DNA of 64,000 nt from Streptomyces sp. B3I8. Its GTDB lineage: Bacteria > Actinomycetota > Actinomycetes > Streptomycetales > Streptomycetaceae. Positions 8,856 to 16,753 of the stretch are shown here, one piece after another. The notes below the pieces were generated by a model. The model did not search any database. It was not told the DNA's origin and was given only the letters and a program-made list of their open reading frames with translations. Where the stretch lies: NCBI RefSeq assembly GCF_030816915.1, contig NZ_JAUSYN010000001.1, positions 62,001-126,000 on the forward strand. The letters are read 5' to 3'. The position numbers and the translations under genes are program-made. The stretch's first letter is position 1. Each line of letters begins with the position of its first letter.

Positions 8856-9250
8856 ACGTCACCGAACTCCTGCGGTCGCTGCAGGCCGAGCACGACGAGA
8901 CAGCCGCCCGCGCCTACCAACTGCGGGAACAGATGGAGCAGTTCACCACCGTCCTGGCCGAGACCGAGACTCGCCTGGCCGAACTGGCCGCCACCCGCAA
9001 GGTCATCGACGGCCTCGCCTCGCCCGACCACGAACCCGCCCCCGCGGAGAACGCCACCGTCTACCAGCGCATGGTGACCGCGTTCAACGAGCACCCCGAG
9101 AAGCTGTTCCGCGTCCGCGATCTGCACGAACACCCTGACCTGCCCACCGGCGAGCCCTCGATCAACGTCACCCGCTCCCGCCTGGGCCGACTCGTCCGCC
9201 AGGGGTTCCTTGAGCAACCTGGACGCGGCCAATATCAGAAACGGACCTAA
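8852..9250 (+). CDS. small coiled-coil plus winged-helix-like protein
   Basis: A 132-residue protein. Residues 1-60 form a coiled coil (SLQAEHDETAARAYQLREQM). The C-terminal half reads YQRMVTAFNE ... VTRSRLGRLVRQGFLEQPG, like a winged helix. It shares the YQR and RSxxGRLxxxGxL motifs with the 2014-2553 product. The GTG start overlaps the stop of the preceding fragment, implying translational coupling. DNA binding and an IS-accessory role are inferred only. Confidence 0.65.
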   Translation: MNVTELLRSLQAEHDETAARAYQLREQMEQFTTVLAETETRLAELAATRKVIDGLASPDHEPAPAENATVYQRMVTAFNEHPEKLFRVRDLHEHPDLPTGEPSINVTRSRLGRLVRQGFLEQPGRGQYQKRT

Positions 9251-9414
9251 CGCCCTCTGAGAGGTACGCATCGTCCGGCGCCACCCGTCCCGCACTCACC
9301 GAGCGGCGCCACGGCGAAGGCACGCGGCTGCAGCCGAGTGCGGGCACGCAGCGCTACCTGCCGGCCCGGGAGCTTCCTGGAAACGCTCCCCCCTGCGCAG
9401 CACACGGAACGTCA

Positions 9415-9530
9415 ACGAACGCACCATCGAGACCTTCTACAACCGTCGCCGACTGCGCAGACACAAGAACTTCGGCTATCTCACCCCGGCCGAGACCAGG
9501 CAGTGGAACCAGCACGTCCTTGCGGCATAA
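9415..9530 (+). pseudogene. IS3-family OrfB C-terminal fragment
   Basis: Ends in the typical IS3 OrfB tail (IETFYNRRRLRRHKNFGYLTPAE), stop at 9528-9530. The Glu of IET corresponds to the last catalytic residue. The rest is absent, and it is on the opposite strand to the OrfA/OrfB pieces at 8.2-8.7 kb, so it comes from another copy. Confidence 0.65.
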
Positions 9531-9571
9531 CGATCACGTGTCCGAGACCACGGGGAAGCTTCACTCCGAGC

Positions 9572-9763
9572 GTTACCCACGGAGGTGTACGTGACGCAGT
9601 GGACGCGCGCGCCGTCGCGCTCCTCCTCCACCGGGCCGAGGACCGGCCGCGTGGAGAGGGCGGGGGCCCGTGCGTACCGGTCGCGCCAGAACGCCTCGAA
9701 GGCTTCGGGGGCGGGCGGGGCCGGGACGCGCAGCAGTTGGTCCGGGGCCGTGAACCCCTAGGT
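9572..9763 (-). pseudogene. acetylxylan esterase / cephalosporin-C deacetylase, N-terminal fragment
   Basis: The minus-strand frame reads PEAFEAFWRDRYARAPALS then PVLGPVEEERDGARVHCVTYTS, the conserved N-terminal part of AXE1-family alpha/beta hydrolases. An in-frame TAG lies directly upstream, and the frame diverges near 9572 before the catalytic core. It is downstream of the sugar operon on the same strand and may once have been its last gene. Confidence 0.5.
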
Positions 9764-9953
9764 CGGGTCGGACGGGAAGCCGTGGGAGGGGGCGACGGGT
9801 GGAGCCGTGCGGCGAGGGTAGCGGGCGCCTCGCCGCCGGAGCCCGGTGGACCCGGAGCGTCCGCTGCGGTGAAGGCCGCCTGGTGCCGCGCCGACGGGCC
9901 GCAGGATTCCGACCGCCGCACGAATCCGTGGCCCGGCGTCGCGGCCTCGCGGG

Positions 9954-10733
9954 TCAGCCCGCGAAGCGGGCGCCGAGGCCTCCGTCGACCGGGATCTCGG
10001 CGCCGGTGATGCCACGAGCGCCCGGTCCGAGCAGGAAGGCGACGGCCTCGGCCACGTCCCGGGGTTCGCACATCCGCCGCATCGGGTGCACGTTGACCAC
10101 CTCGGCCTCGGCTGCCGCGGGGTCGGGCTGGGCGGCGAAGTAGTCGCGGACCAGGGCAGTCCGGGTCCAGCCCGGACTGACCGCGTTGACCCGCACCCCG
10201 TGCGGCGCGAGTTCGAGGGCCAGGCTCCGGGTCAGCCCCAGCAGACCGGACTTGGCCGCCGCGTAGGGGAAGTACCCGGCGGACGTGAGGCGGGCGTGCA
10301 GGGACGCGACGTTGACGATCGAGCCAGTCTCACGCTCGCGCATGACGGGGATCAGCTGCTTGGCGACGAGCCAGGCGCCTTTGAGGTCGACCGCGAAGAC
10401 GCGGTCCCATTCGTCGGAGGTCATCGCGGCGGGGTCGAAGTAGGCGTTGATCCCGGCGTTGTTGACCAGCAGCGTCGCCGGGCCGAACCGTTCGGCGACG
10501 GACCCGGTGGCCGCGGCGACGCCTGCCTCGTCGGTGATGTCGACGACCAGCGGCAGCATCCGGTCCGCGTGGGCGGCATGGCGGTCGGCGGCCCGTTCGA
10601 GTGCGGCCTCGTCGCGGTCCAGCACCGCGACGGCGGCGCCTCCTGCCAGCAGGGCGTCGACGACAGCCTCGCCGATGCCCTGGGCGCCGCCGGTGACAAT
10701 GGCGGTGCGGTCCTGGAACGGGTACGGGCTCAC
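9954..10733 (-). CDS. SDR-family NAD(P)-dependent sugar dehydrogenase
   Basis: A 259-residue classical short-chain dehydrogenase: cofactor motif TGGAQGIGEA near the N-terminus, NNAG, catalytic Ser (NVASLHA region) and YAAAK with the Tyr-Lys pair. As last gene of a catabolic operon next to a lactonase it most likely oxidises an aldose at C1 to the aldonolactone, starting the non-phosphorylative part of the route. The GTG start overlaps the lactonase stop (GTGA), so the two are translationally coupled. Substrate unproven; galactose- or fucose-type sugars fit the dehydratase. Confidence 0.85.
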   Translation of the reverse strand: MSPYPFQDRTAIVTGGAQGIGEAVVDALLAGGAAVAVLDRDEAALERAADRHAAHADRMLPLVVDITDEAGVAAATGSVAERFGPATLLVNNAGINAYFDPAAMTSDEWDRVFAVDLKGAWLVAKQLIPVMRERETGSIVNVASLHARLTSAGYFPYAAAKSGLLGLTRSLALELAPHGVRVNAVSPGWTRTALVRDYFAAQPDPAAAEAEVVNVHPMRRMCEPRDVAEAVAFLLGPGARGITGAEIPVDGGLGARFAG

Positions 10734-11734
10734 AGTGCCTCCCTGTGGGTGGCGCCGCCGGAAGGACGGGCGGCGATGGTCGTGGACGGGACCCCGGGGG
10801 CCCCGGGGTGCAGGATGGCCGGGCGGGCGGGCGGTGCCGATGCGCCGACCTCAGCGGCCAGCACCCGGCCGTCGTGCCGGGGGGCGCCGCCGGACCGGGT
10901 CTCGTCGGGGCGGTCGTCAGGCAGCGGAGTGAGACCGATGGCTGCGGTAGCCACGAACAGGGTGCCGTTGACGAGCGCGGGGCTGGTGGGCTGGACGGCG
11001 GGGAGCGGCAAAACGGCGGTGAGGGTGCCGTCCGGTGCGTAGCGGTGGACCGATCCGGCGCCCCAGACCGCTACCCAGAGCCGGCCGTCGTCGTCCACCG
11101 TCATGCCGTCCGGGCTGCCGGCGTCCGGGGCGAACACGGCGAACCCGGTCCGGTCGAGCAGTCGCCCGTCGTCGAGATCCACCCGGAAGCGGTCAATGCG
11201 GCCCTCGGCGCTGTCGGCCAGGTACATCACCGTCCCGTCGGCCGTGAACGCCGGACCGTTGGGGATGGTCAGTCCGTCCAGCACGGTGGTGACGGACCCG
11301 TCGTGATCGACCCGGTGGAGCCGTCCGAGGCCGCGCTCCGGTCCGTAGGGCATGGTGCCGAACCAGAAGCGTCCCGATGGGTCGCAGCATCCGTCGTTGA
11401 CGCGGCTGCGCACGGGATCAGCGGCGCCGGGGTGGGCCAGCCAGGTGAGGCTGCCGTCGGGGGTGATCACGGCGGCGCCGGTCCCGACCGCCGCCAGCCA
11501 GTGTCCGGGCAGGCCGGCCAGGGGTGCGACGGCGCCCAGCGGGACGTCCAGGCGCAGCAGGACGGCCCCGTCGCCGGGGGTGGCGGGGTCGAGGGCGGTG
11601 AGGGTGCCGTCAAGGATGTCGACGGTCACCAGGTGGTCTCCGGTGTGGCGAAGGCCTTCGCCCAGTTCGCGCCGGTGGGTGTTCCAGGGGCGGAACGCCG
11701 GTGGGGCGGTCGCTCCGGTCGGGTGGCGGGTCAG
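10730..11734 (-). CDS. SMP-30/gluconolactonase-family sugar lactonase (likely CTG start)
   Basis: A six-bladed beta-propeller lactonase that would open the aldonolactone made by the SDR. Conserved metal-site segments: GEGLR near residue 33, VNDGCCDPSGRFWFGTM, NGPAFTADG and SPDGMTVDDDG. The first GTG (11629) would remove the N-terminal GEG strand, whose Glu is a metal ligand in the family. The only upstream start candidate in frame is CTG at 11734, preceded by AAGGAGAG at a good distance. I therefore extend the gene to 334 residues with CTG as start. The 3' end overlaps the SDR gene. Confidence 0.8.
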   Translation of the reverse strand: MTRHPTGATAPPAFRPWNTHRRELGEGLRHTGDHLVTVDILDGTLTALDPATPGDGAVLLRLDVPLGAVAPLAGLPGHWLAAVGTGAAVITPDGSLTWLAHPGAADPVRSRVNDGCCDPSGRFWFGTMPYGPERGLGRLHRVDHDGSVTTVLDGLTIPNGPAFTADGTVMYLADSAEGRIDRFRVDLDDGRLLDRTGFAVFAPDAGSPDGMTVDDDGRLWVAVWGAGSVHRYAPDGTLTAVLPLPAVQPTSPALVNGTLFVATAAIGLTPLPDDRPDETRSGGAPRHDGRVLAAEVGASAPPARPAILHPGAPGVPSTTIAARPSGGATHREAL

Positions 11735-11821
11735 GGCTCTCTCCTTCCGGTCCGCCGCACCCTCCGCAGGTCGGGGACGGGTGCGGGGCTGCGGACGCGT
11801 CAGCGGGGCACGGCGGGGTGG

Positions 11822-12787
11822 TCAGCGGAGCGTGGCGCCGTCCTCCCTGTCCAGCAGGGTGAGTTCGCGGCGTTCGGGCAGTCCCTGCCAGTCCCCCACC
11901 GAGCCGACGGCGAAGGCGCCCAGGGTGTTGGCGCGTTCCAGGCGGTCACGCGGACCGAGGCCGTCGAGCAGCCCGGACAGCAGGCCGGCGGTGAAGGCGT
12001 CGCCTGCGCCCACGGTGTCGAGGACCGTGACGCGGCGCGCGGGAGTGCGTTCCCGGCCCTGCGGGGTGTGCAGTTCGGCGCCGTCGCCGCCGAGTTTGAC
12101 GGCCACCTCCCGGGTGTGGCCGCTGGACAGCAGGGACCGGACGCGGTCGGTGGTGGTGCGGGCCGAGGGGTCGGCGACCAAGGCGAGTTCGTCGTCGGAG
12201 GCGATGACGAGGTCGGCGTCCCGGGCCAGCGGGCGCAGGACGTCGGCGGCCTGGGACGCGCTCCAGAGCCGGGGGCGGTGGTTCACGTCCAGGCTGACCA
12301 GGATTCCCGCGGTCCGGGCGGCGTGGACGGCCGCACGCACCGCGTCCAGCGGCTGCGGCCCCAGGGCGCAGGTGATGCCTGTGACGTGCAGGACCCGGGC
12401 GCCGCTGAGCATGGCAGCCGGCACGTCTTGGGGGCACAGTCGGGAGCCCGCCGAGCCCGCCCGGTAGTACTGGATGCGTGTGAGGTCGGCGATCCGCGGT
12501 TCGGAGAGCAGCAGCCCGGTCGGTCCGTCGTGGTCGGTACGGGCCCCGGTGACGTCCACGGACTCGGCACGCAGGGTACGCAGGACCAGGGTGCCCAGTT
12601 CGTCGTCACCGACCCGGCCGATCCAGCGGGCGCGGTGTCCGAGCCGGGTCAGCCCGATGGCCACGTTGGACTCCGCTCCGGCTACCGAGAGCCGCAGGTC
12701 GGCCCCCATCCGGAGCGGGCCGGACGCCCGGAGGACGGCCATCGTCTCCCCGAGGGTCACCACTTCGGGGGCCGTCTCGGGGCTCAC
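11822..12787 (-). CDS. PfkB-family 2-keto-3-deoxysugar-acid kinase
   Basis: A 321-residue ribokinase-fold kinase: N-terminal VVTLGETMAVL and VAGAESNVAIGL, C-terminal signature DTVGAGDAFTAG with the catalytic Asp. In this operon it should phosphorylate the 2-keto-3-deoxyaldonate released by the dehydratase. E. coli DgoK is a different family, so this is a KdgK-type kinase in the same step. GTG 12787 was chosen because it overlaps the aldolase stop (GTGA). Confidence 0.85.
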   Translation of the reverse strand: MSPETAPEVVTLGETMAVLRASGPLRMGADLRLSVAGAESNVAIGLTRLGHRARWIGRVGDDELGTLVLRTLRAESVDVTGARTDHDGPTGLLLSEPRIADLTRIQYYRAGSAGSRLCPQDVPAAMLSGARVLHVTGITCALGPQPLDAVRAAVHAARTAGILVSLDVNHRPRLWSASQAADVLRPLARDADLVIASDDELALVADPSARTTTDRVRSLLSSGHTREVAVKLGGDGAELHTPQGRERTPARRVTVLDTVGAGDAFTAGLLSGLLDGLGPRDRLERANTLGAFAVGSVGDWQGLPERRELTLLDREDGATLR

Positions 12788-13416
12788 TCCCCCTCCCGGT
12801 GGCGGGCGAGGGCGGCGAGGAAGGCGCGGCACCGTTCCCGCAGCGCGTCCGGGTCGCCGCCGTGCGGGGCGTCCCCCATGATGGGCGACCCCACGCCGAC
12901 GGCGAGGGCCCCGGCCTCCAGGTAGGCGTGGGCGGCCTCGGTGTCCACGCCCCCGGTCGGTACGAACGGGACCTCGGGCAGCGGTTCGCGCAGGGAACGC
13001 AGATAGGCCGGGCCGGCCGCGGAGGCGGGGAAGAGCTTGACGGCGGAGGCGCCCTCGCCGACCGCCCGGACGATCTCGGTGGGGGTCAGCGCCCCGGCGA
13101 CGACGGGCAGTCCGAGCGCGTGCGCGGTGACGCTCCCCTCGGCGAGTGCGGGCGTGACGACGAAGGCGGCGCCGGCCTGCTGGACGGCACGGGCGTCGTC
13201 GCCCGTGAGCACCGTGCCGGCGCCGATGAGGGCGTCACCGGACTCCCGGGAGCTGCGCGCGATGATCCCGGCCGCGTCCGGAGTTGTCAGGGACACCTCG
13301 ATCAGGGCGATGCCCTCCTCGCGGAGGATGTGCACGGTCCGCTCAGCGGCCTTCGCGTCCGTGCCTCGGACGATGGCGATCACGCGTTCACGGCGGAGTC
13401 GGTCGACAAGGCTCAT
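12784..13416 (-). CDS. KDPG/KDPGal aldolase
   Basis: A 210-residue class I aldolase of the Eda/DgoA family. It cleaves 2-keto-3-deoxy-6-phospho-gluconate or -galactonate to pyruvate and glyceraldehyde 3-phosphate. Visible active-site features: Glu in IEVSLTT, GAGTVL, the Schiff-base Lys in AVKLFPAS, and PTGGV for phosphate binding. The ATG at 13416 has GAGGAG 8 nt upstream. Overlaps the kinase gene by 4 bp. Given the adjacent galactonate dehydratase, the phosphogalactonate product is the likelier substrate. Confidence 0.88.
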   Translation of the reverse strand: MSLVDRLRRERVIAIVRGTDAKAAERTVHILREEGIALIEVSLTTPDAAGIIARSSRESGDALIGAGTVLTGDDARAVQQAGAAFVVTPALAEGSVTAHALGLPVVAGALTPTEIVRAVGEGASAVKLFPASAAGPAYLRSLREPLPEVPFVPTGGVDTEAAHAYLEAGALAVGVGSPIMGDAPHGGDPDALRERCRAFLAALARHREGE

Positions 13417-13485
13417 ACGGGTCACTCCTCGGGGCTGCGGTGGGGATGCGGGGTCGGGCGGTCCGGCGGTCCGGCGGGGGCCGTG

Positions 13486-14634
13486 TCACCACTCGGCGAA
13501 CGATCCGTCCGAGTGGCGCCAGAGCGGGCTGCGCCAGGGAGAGCCCGCCGCGGCATCGGCCCGGCGGACCGCGTTCTCGTCGACGGTGATGCCCAGACCC
13601 GGTCCCGTGGGGCGGGCGACGTGTCCGTCGGTGAAGCGGAAGACCTCCGGGTCGACGACGTAGTCGAGGAGTTCGGCGCCGTCGTTGTAGTGGATGCCGA
13701 TGCTCTGTTCCTGTATCAGGAAGTTGGGTGTGGCGAAGGCGACCTGGAGCGAGGCGGCGAGCGCGATCGGTCCGAGGGGGCAGTGCGGTGCCAGCTGGAC
13801 GTCGAAGGTTTCGGCGAGGGCGGCGATCCGGCGCAGTTCGGAGATGCCTCCGGCGTGCGAGGGGTCGGGCTGTGCGACGGCGATCCCGGCGGTCAGCGCG
13901 GGCAGGAAGTCCCAGCGCGAATACAGGCGTTCGCCGGTGGCGATGGGCACGGTGGTGGAGCGGACGAGCGGCTCCAGCAGCCGGGTGTGCTCCGGGGTGA
14001 CAGGCTCCTCGGCGAACAGAGGGTGCAGTTCCTCCAGCGCGGCGAGCAGGCGTCGCGCCCCGGCGGGACCCAGACGGCCGTGCAGGTCCACGGCGACGTC
14101 CCGGCCGGGGCCCAGCACCTCGCGCGCGGTGGCCACCCGGGCGTGTGCGGCGGCGATGTCGGCCGCGCCGCCCAGGCGTCCGGTGAGGCCGGTGGCGTTC
14201 ATCTTGACGGCGGTGAACCCGGCCTCGACCTGGGCGTTGACGGCGTCGGCGATCTCGGCCGGTTCGTCGCCGCCGACCCAGCAGTAGACCCGGACCCGGT
14301 CGCGGACGGCGCCGCCGATCAGGTCGTACACGGGGACGCCGAGCGCCTGGCCCCGGATGTCCCACAGAGCCTGGTCGATGCCGGCGACGGCGCTGGAGAG
14401 CACCGGTCCGCCGCGGTAGAAGGTGCCGCGGGTCATCACCTGCCAGTGGTCCTCGATGTGCCGGGGGTCCAGCCCGACGAGGTACTCGGCCAGTTCGCCG
14501 ACGGCCGTACGGACGGTGTCGGCGCGGCCCTCGACCACCGGCTCCCCCCAGCCGACGATCCCCTCGTCCGTCTCGACACGGCAGAAGAGCCAGCGGGGCG
14601 GTACCCGGAAGGTCTCGATGCGGGTGATCTTCAT
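13486..14634 (-). CDS. dgoD: D-galactonate dehydratase (enolase superfamily)
   Basis: The 382-residue product follows E. coli DgoD almost end to end: FYRGGPVLSSAVAGIDQALWDI, GVPVYDLIGG, VYCWVGGD, then metal ligands in VDLHGR, FAEEPV and ATGERL, the QPDPSHAGGISE segment with its catalytic His, LAPHCPLGPIALA, and the tail WRSPLWRHSDGSFAEW. It dehydrates D-galactonate to 2-keto-3-deoxygalactonate. Start ATG overlaps the gntR stop (ATGA). Strong family assignment; related acids could also be substrates. Confidence 0.92.
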   Translation of the reverse strand: MKITRIETFRVPPRWLFCRVETDEGIVGWGEPVVEGRADTVRTAVGELAEYLVGLDPRHIEDHWQVMTRGTFYRGGPVLSSAVAGIDQALWDIRGQALGVPVYDLIGGAVRDRVRVYCWVGGDEPAEIADAVNAQVEAGFTAVKMNATGLTGRLGGAADIAAAHARVATAREVLGPGRDVAVDLHGRLGPAGARRLLAALEELHPLFAEEPVTPEHTRLLEPLVRSTTVPIATGERLYSRWDFLPALTAGIAVAQPDPSHAGGISELRRIAALAETFDVQLAPHCPLGPIALAASLQVAFATPNFLIQEQSIGIHYNDGAELLDYVVDPEVFRFTDGHVARPTGPGLGITVDENAVRRADAAAGSPWRSPLWRHSDGSFAEW

Positions 14635-15419
14635 GGTGCTTCTCGGTCCTCCGGTTCGGTGCCGTGCCCGCTGTCCCGGCCGGTGCGGTCGTCGTCGTCC
14701 GCCTCGGCCCCGGTGCGGGTACGGGAGGGGTCTGCCGTGCGGGCGAGGTCGGCGTCGGCGCGGGCGAGCAGCGCCCGCATGGCCTCCTCTGCGGCGGACG
14801 GGTCCGCGTCGCGCACGGCGCGCAGGACGGGTTCGTGCGCGGGGACCGGGTCGTCGGCCTCGGTGGAGTGGACGAGCCGGTCGCGTTCGGCCAGGGCCGG
14901 TCCGATGAAGACGTCCATGCGCTGGAGCAGTTCGTTGTGGGTGGCCCGGAGCAGGGCGCGGTGCCAGGCGAGGTCGGCCTCGGCGGCCTCGGCCGGGTCG
15001 CCGGAGGTCTCCCCCATGCGGGCGAGGGCCGCCTCCAGCGCGGTCAGGTCTTCCTCGGTGCGCCGTTCGGCGGCCAGGCGGGCGGCGGCGGGTTCGACGA
15101 CCAGGCGGAGCTCGGCGAGGTCCCGCAGGACCAGCTCCGGGGTGTCCGCGGCGAACTGCCAGCGGATGACGTCGGCGTCGAGCAGGTTCCAGTCCTCCCG
15201 GGGGCGGACGAACGTGCCGCGTTTCTGCCGCGCGTCGACCAGACCCTTGGCGGTGAGCACCTTGACGGCCTCGCGCAGCACCGTCTGGCTTATGCCGAGT
15301 TCGTCGATGAGGGAGGTCATGTCCAGGGTCTCCCCCACCCGCAGGCGTCCCTGCACGATGCGGGTACCGACCTTCTCCACGATCTGTCCGTGCAGGCCTC
15401 TGCCTACGTACTCGGCCAT
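14631..15419 (-). CDS. GntR/FadR-type regulator of the sugar acid locus
   Basis: 262 residues: winged HTH at about 15-75 (DELGISQTVLREAVKVLTAKG) and a helical FCD ligand domain (LAELRLVVEPAAARLA; DLAWHRALLRATHN). The tail is highly acidic. The ATG at 15419 has a purine-rich AAGGGACGG upstream, better than the distal start at 15461. First gene of the dehydratase/aldolase/kinase part. An AT-rich motif at 15476-15487 recurs upstream of the importer, so it probably represses both units and is released by a pathway acid. Confidence 0.85.
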   Translation of the reverse strand: MAEYVGRGLHGQIVEKVGTRIVQGRLRVGETLDMTSLIDELGISQTVLREAVKVLTAKGLVDARQKRGTFVRPREDWNLLDADVIRWQFAADTPELVLRDLAELRLVVEPAAARLAAERRTEEDLTALEAALARMGETSGDPAEAAEADLAWHRALLRATHNELLQRMDVFIGPALAERDRLVHSTEADDPVPAHEPVLRAVRDADPSAAEEAMRALLARADADLARTADPSRTRTGAEADDDDRTGRDSGHGTEPEDREAP

Positions 15420-15475
15420 GTTCCGTCCCTTCTCGCCCCGCACGCCCCACGCGGTGCGCACACCCCACTCTATAT

Positions 15476-15487
15476 AATTTATGAATT
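15476..15487. promoter_or_regulatory. putative GntR operator upstream of gntR
   Basis: aatttatgaatt in an AT-rich island within 70% GC DNA, 57 bp upstream of gntR. It overlaps the stop codon and last residues (HFNS) of the DUF4380 gene. It differs by one base from aattaatgaatt at 21644-21655 before the importer. Confidence 0.5.
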
Positions 15488-16750
15488 AAAATGGGGGCGA
15501 ATTCCGCTCTCCCCGACGGTGATGCGGGCCACTCGCGCTCTGCCACCGCCGGGCAGCGGTGCCGTCAACTCCCAGCGCCCGTAATGCTCCTGTCCCTCCG
15601 GCAGGCGGACGCCGCAGGCCCGCCCCGGCTCCAGCGTGCCCAGCACTAGCGGCTGCGTCCCGGCCGGACCGCGCGCTTCCAGCCGACCTGCGGTGTACGG
15701 CACGAAGACGCCCTCCGGCCCGTCGCGGAGCGGCCCCGCCCAGTAGCCGGCCGGGGTCACCGCCCGAACCGGGCCGGCCGAGGGCCCGACACCGAACTCC
15801 ACTTCGAGCACGGCCGACGCCCCCGGCGCCAGCGTCGTCAGCGGCCCCAGCGCCTCACATTCGACGACGTGGTCACGCGGCCGCAGACCGCCCAGATGAG
15901 GCAGCCCCCCAGCCAGCGGGCACTCCATCCACACCTCGGCGCGCGACCCCTCGTCGGGATAGGAGCCCTCATGGACGGTGAAGCGCTGCGCCAGGGTGCG
16001 TTCCGGCCCGACGTGCGCCAGCCATCCCGCGGAGTCGGGGAAACCCACCTTCCCGACGACGTCCTGGTGCGGTACACACAGCACGTCGGCAGCGGCCTCC
16101 AGCACCCGCGGCCGACCGGTACCGGCGACCAGCGGTACGGTGGGCGGCCGCCCGGACCGGGCGCGGCCGAGGTAGACGCCCTCGGCACCCGCCGGGCTCG
16201 CCGGCGGCGCCCCGGCGATCTGGGTGACGTTCCACAGCGCCCAGCGGCGTTCCACGGCCGACGTGTTGGTCATCGTCAGGTGCAGGCCGAAGGCCGTACT
16301 GCGGGGGCGCAGTGCGATCCGGCGCTCCAGCCGCAGGCCGGTGCGGGGATCGTCGCCACTGGTCAGCACGAGCGCCGCTGTGCCGTCCCGCTGTTCCACC
16401 CGTGCGGTGTACGGGCCCGAGTCCAGCACCGGGTCCGGGGGGCCCGCCCACTGGCCGGGGCCGTCCCAGCCCTGCGGTGCGGGCCAGGTCTTGTCGCCGC
16501 CCCAGTTGAGCCAGTCGGCCATCGGTCCGTCGTGCGGGCCGGCCCGCACGCCCGGCAGCGGAGTGAGGTCGTCGTCCAGGAGGCGGGGGTTGCGGTAGAG
16601 GAACTCCGAGCCGCCCAGCGTCACCGAGAGGAGCCGGCCGCCCAGCCCGGGCGCGGCGGTCACCGTCAGGGCGCCGGCGTCCAGCGTGATCAGCTCTCCG
16701 TACGCGGTCGGTGTGCGGTGTACCCGCACCGCGTCGTCCGCGGCGGTCAC
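15479..16750 (-). CDS. DUF4380-like / aldose-epimerase-fold protein
   Basis: A 423-residue beta-rich protein. The N-terminus (LGGRLLSVTLGGSEFLYRNP) and WLNWGGDKTWPAPQGW resemble DUF4380/galactose-mutarotase-like proteins, which bind sugars. In this locus it may interconvert or recognise sugar anomers; no catalytic assignment is made. GTG start 3 nt after the dehydrogenase stop, so co-translated. Its final codons and stop lie inside the putative operator of the following gntR. Confidence 0.7.
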   Translation of the reverse strand: MTAADDAVRVHRTPTAYGELITLDAGALTVTAAPGLGGRLLSVTLGGSEFLYRNPRLLDDDLTPLPGVRAGPHDGPMADWLNWGGDKTWPAPQGWDGPGQWAGPPDPVLDSGPYTARVEQRDGTAALVLTSGDDPRTGLRLERRIALRPRSTAFGLHLTMTNTSAVERRWALWNVTQIAGAPPASPAGAEGVYLGRARSGRPPTVPLVAGTGRPRVLEAAADVLCVPHQDVVGKVGFPDSAGWLAHVGPERTLAQRFTVHEGSYPDEGSRAEVWMECPLAGGLPHLGGLRPRDHVVECEALGPLTTLAPGASAVLEVEFGVGPSAGPVRAVTPAGYWAGPLRDGPEGVFVPYTAGRLEARGPAGTQPLVLGTLEPGRACGVRLPEGQEHYGRWELTAPLPGGGRARVARITVGESGIRPHFNS

Positions 16751-16753
16751 CGC

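Noticed and set aside
10745..15477. Very long plus-strand open frames (over 700 and nearly 900 codons) across the sugar operon
   Set aside because: They are antisense to well-supported genes with overlapping starts and known motifs. Their composition (Gly/Arg/Asp rich, no domains) is the usual artefact of high-GC third positions.
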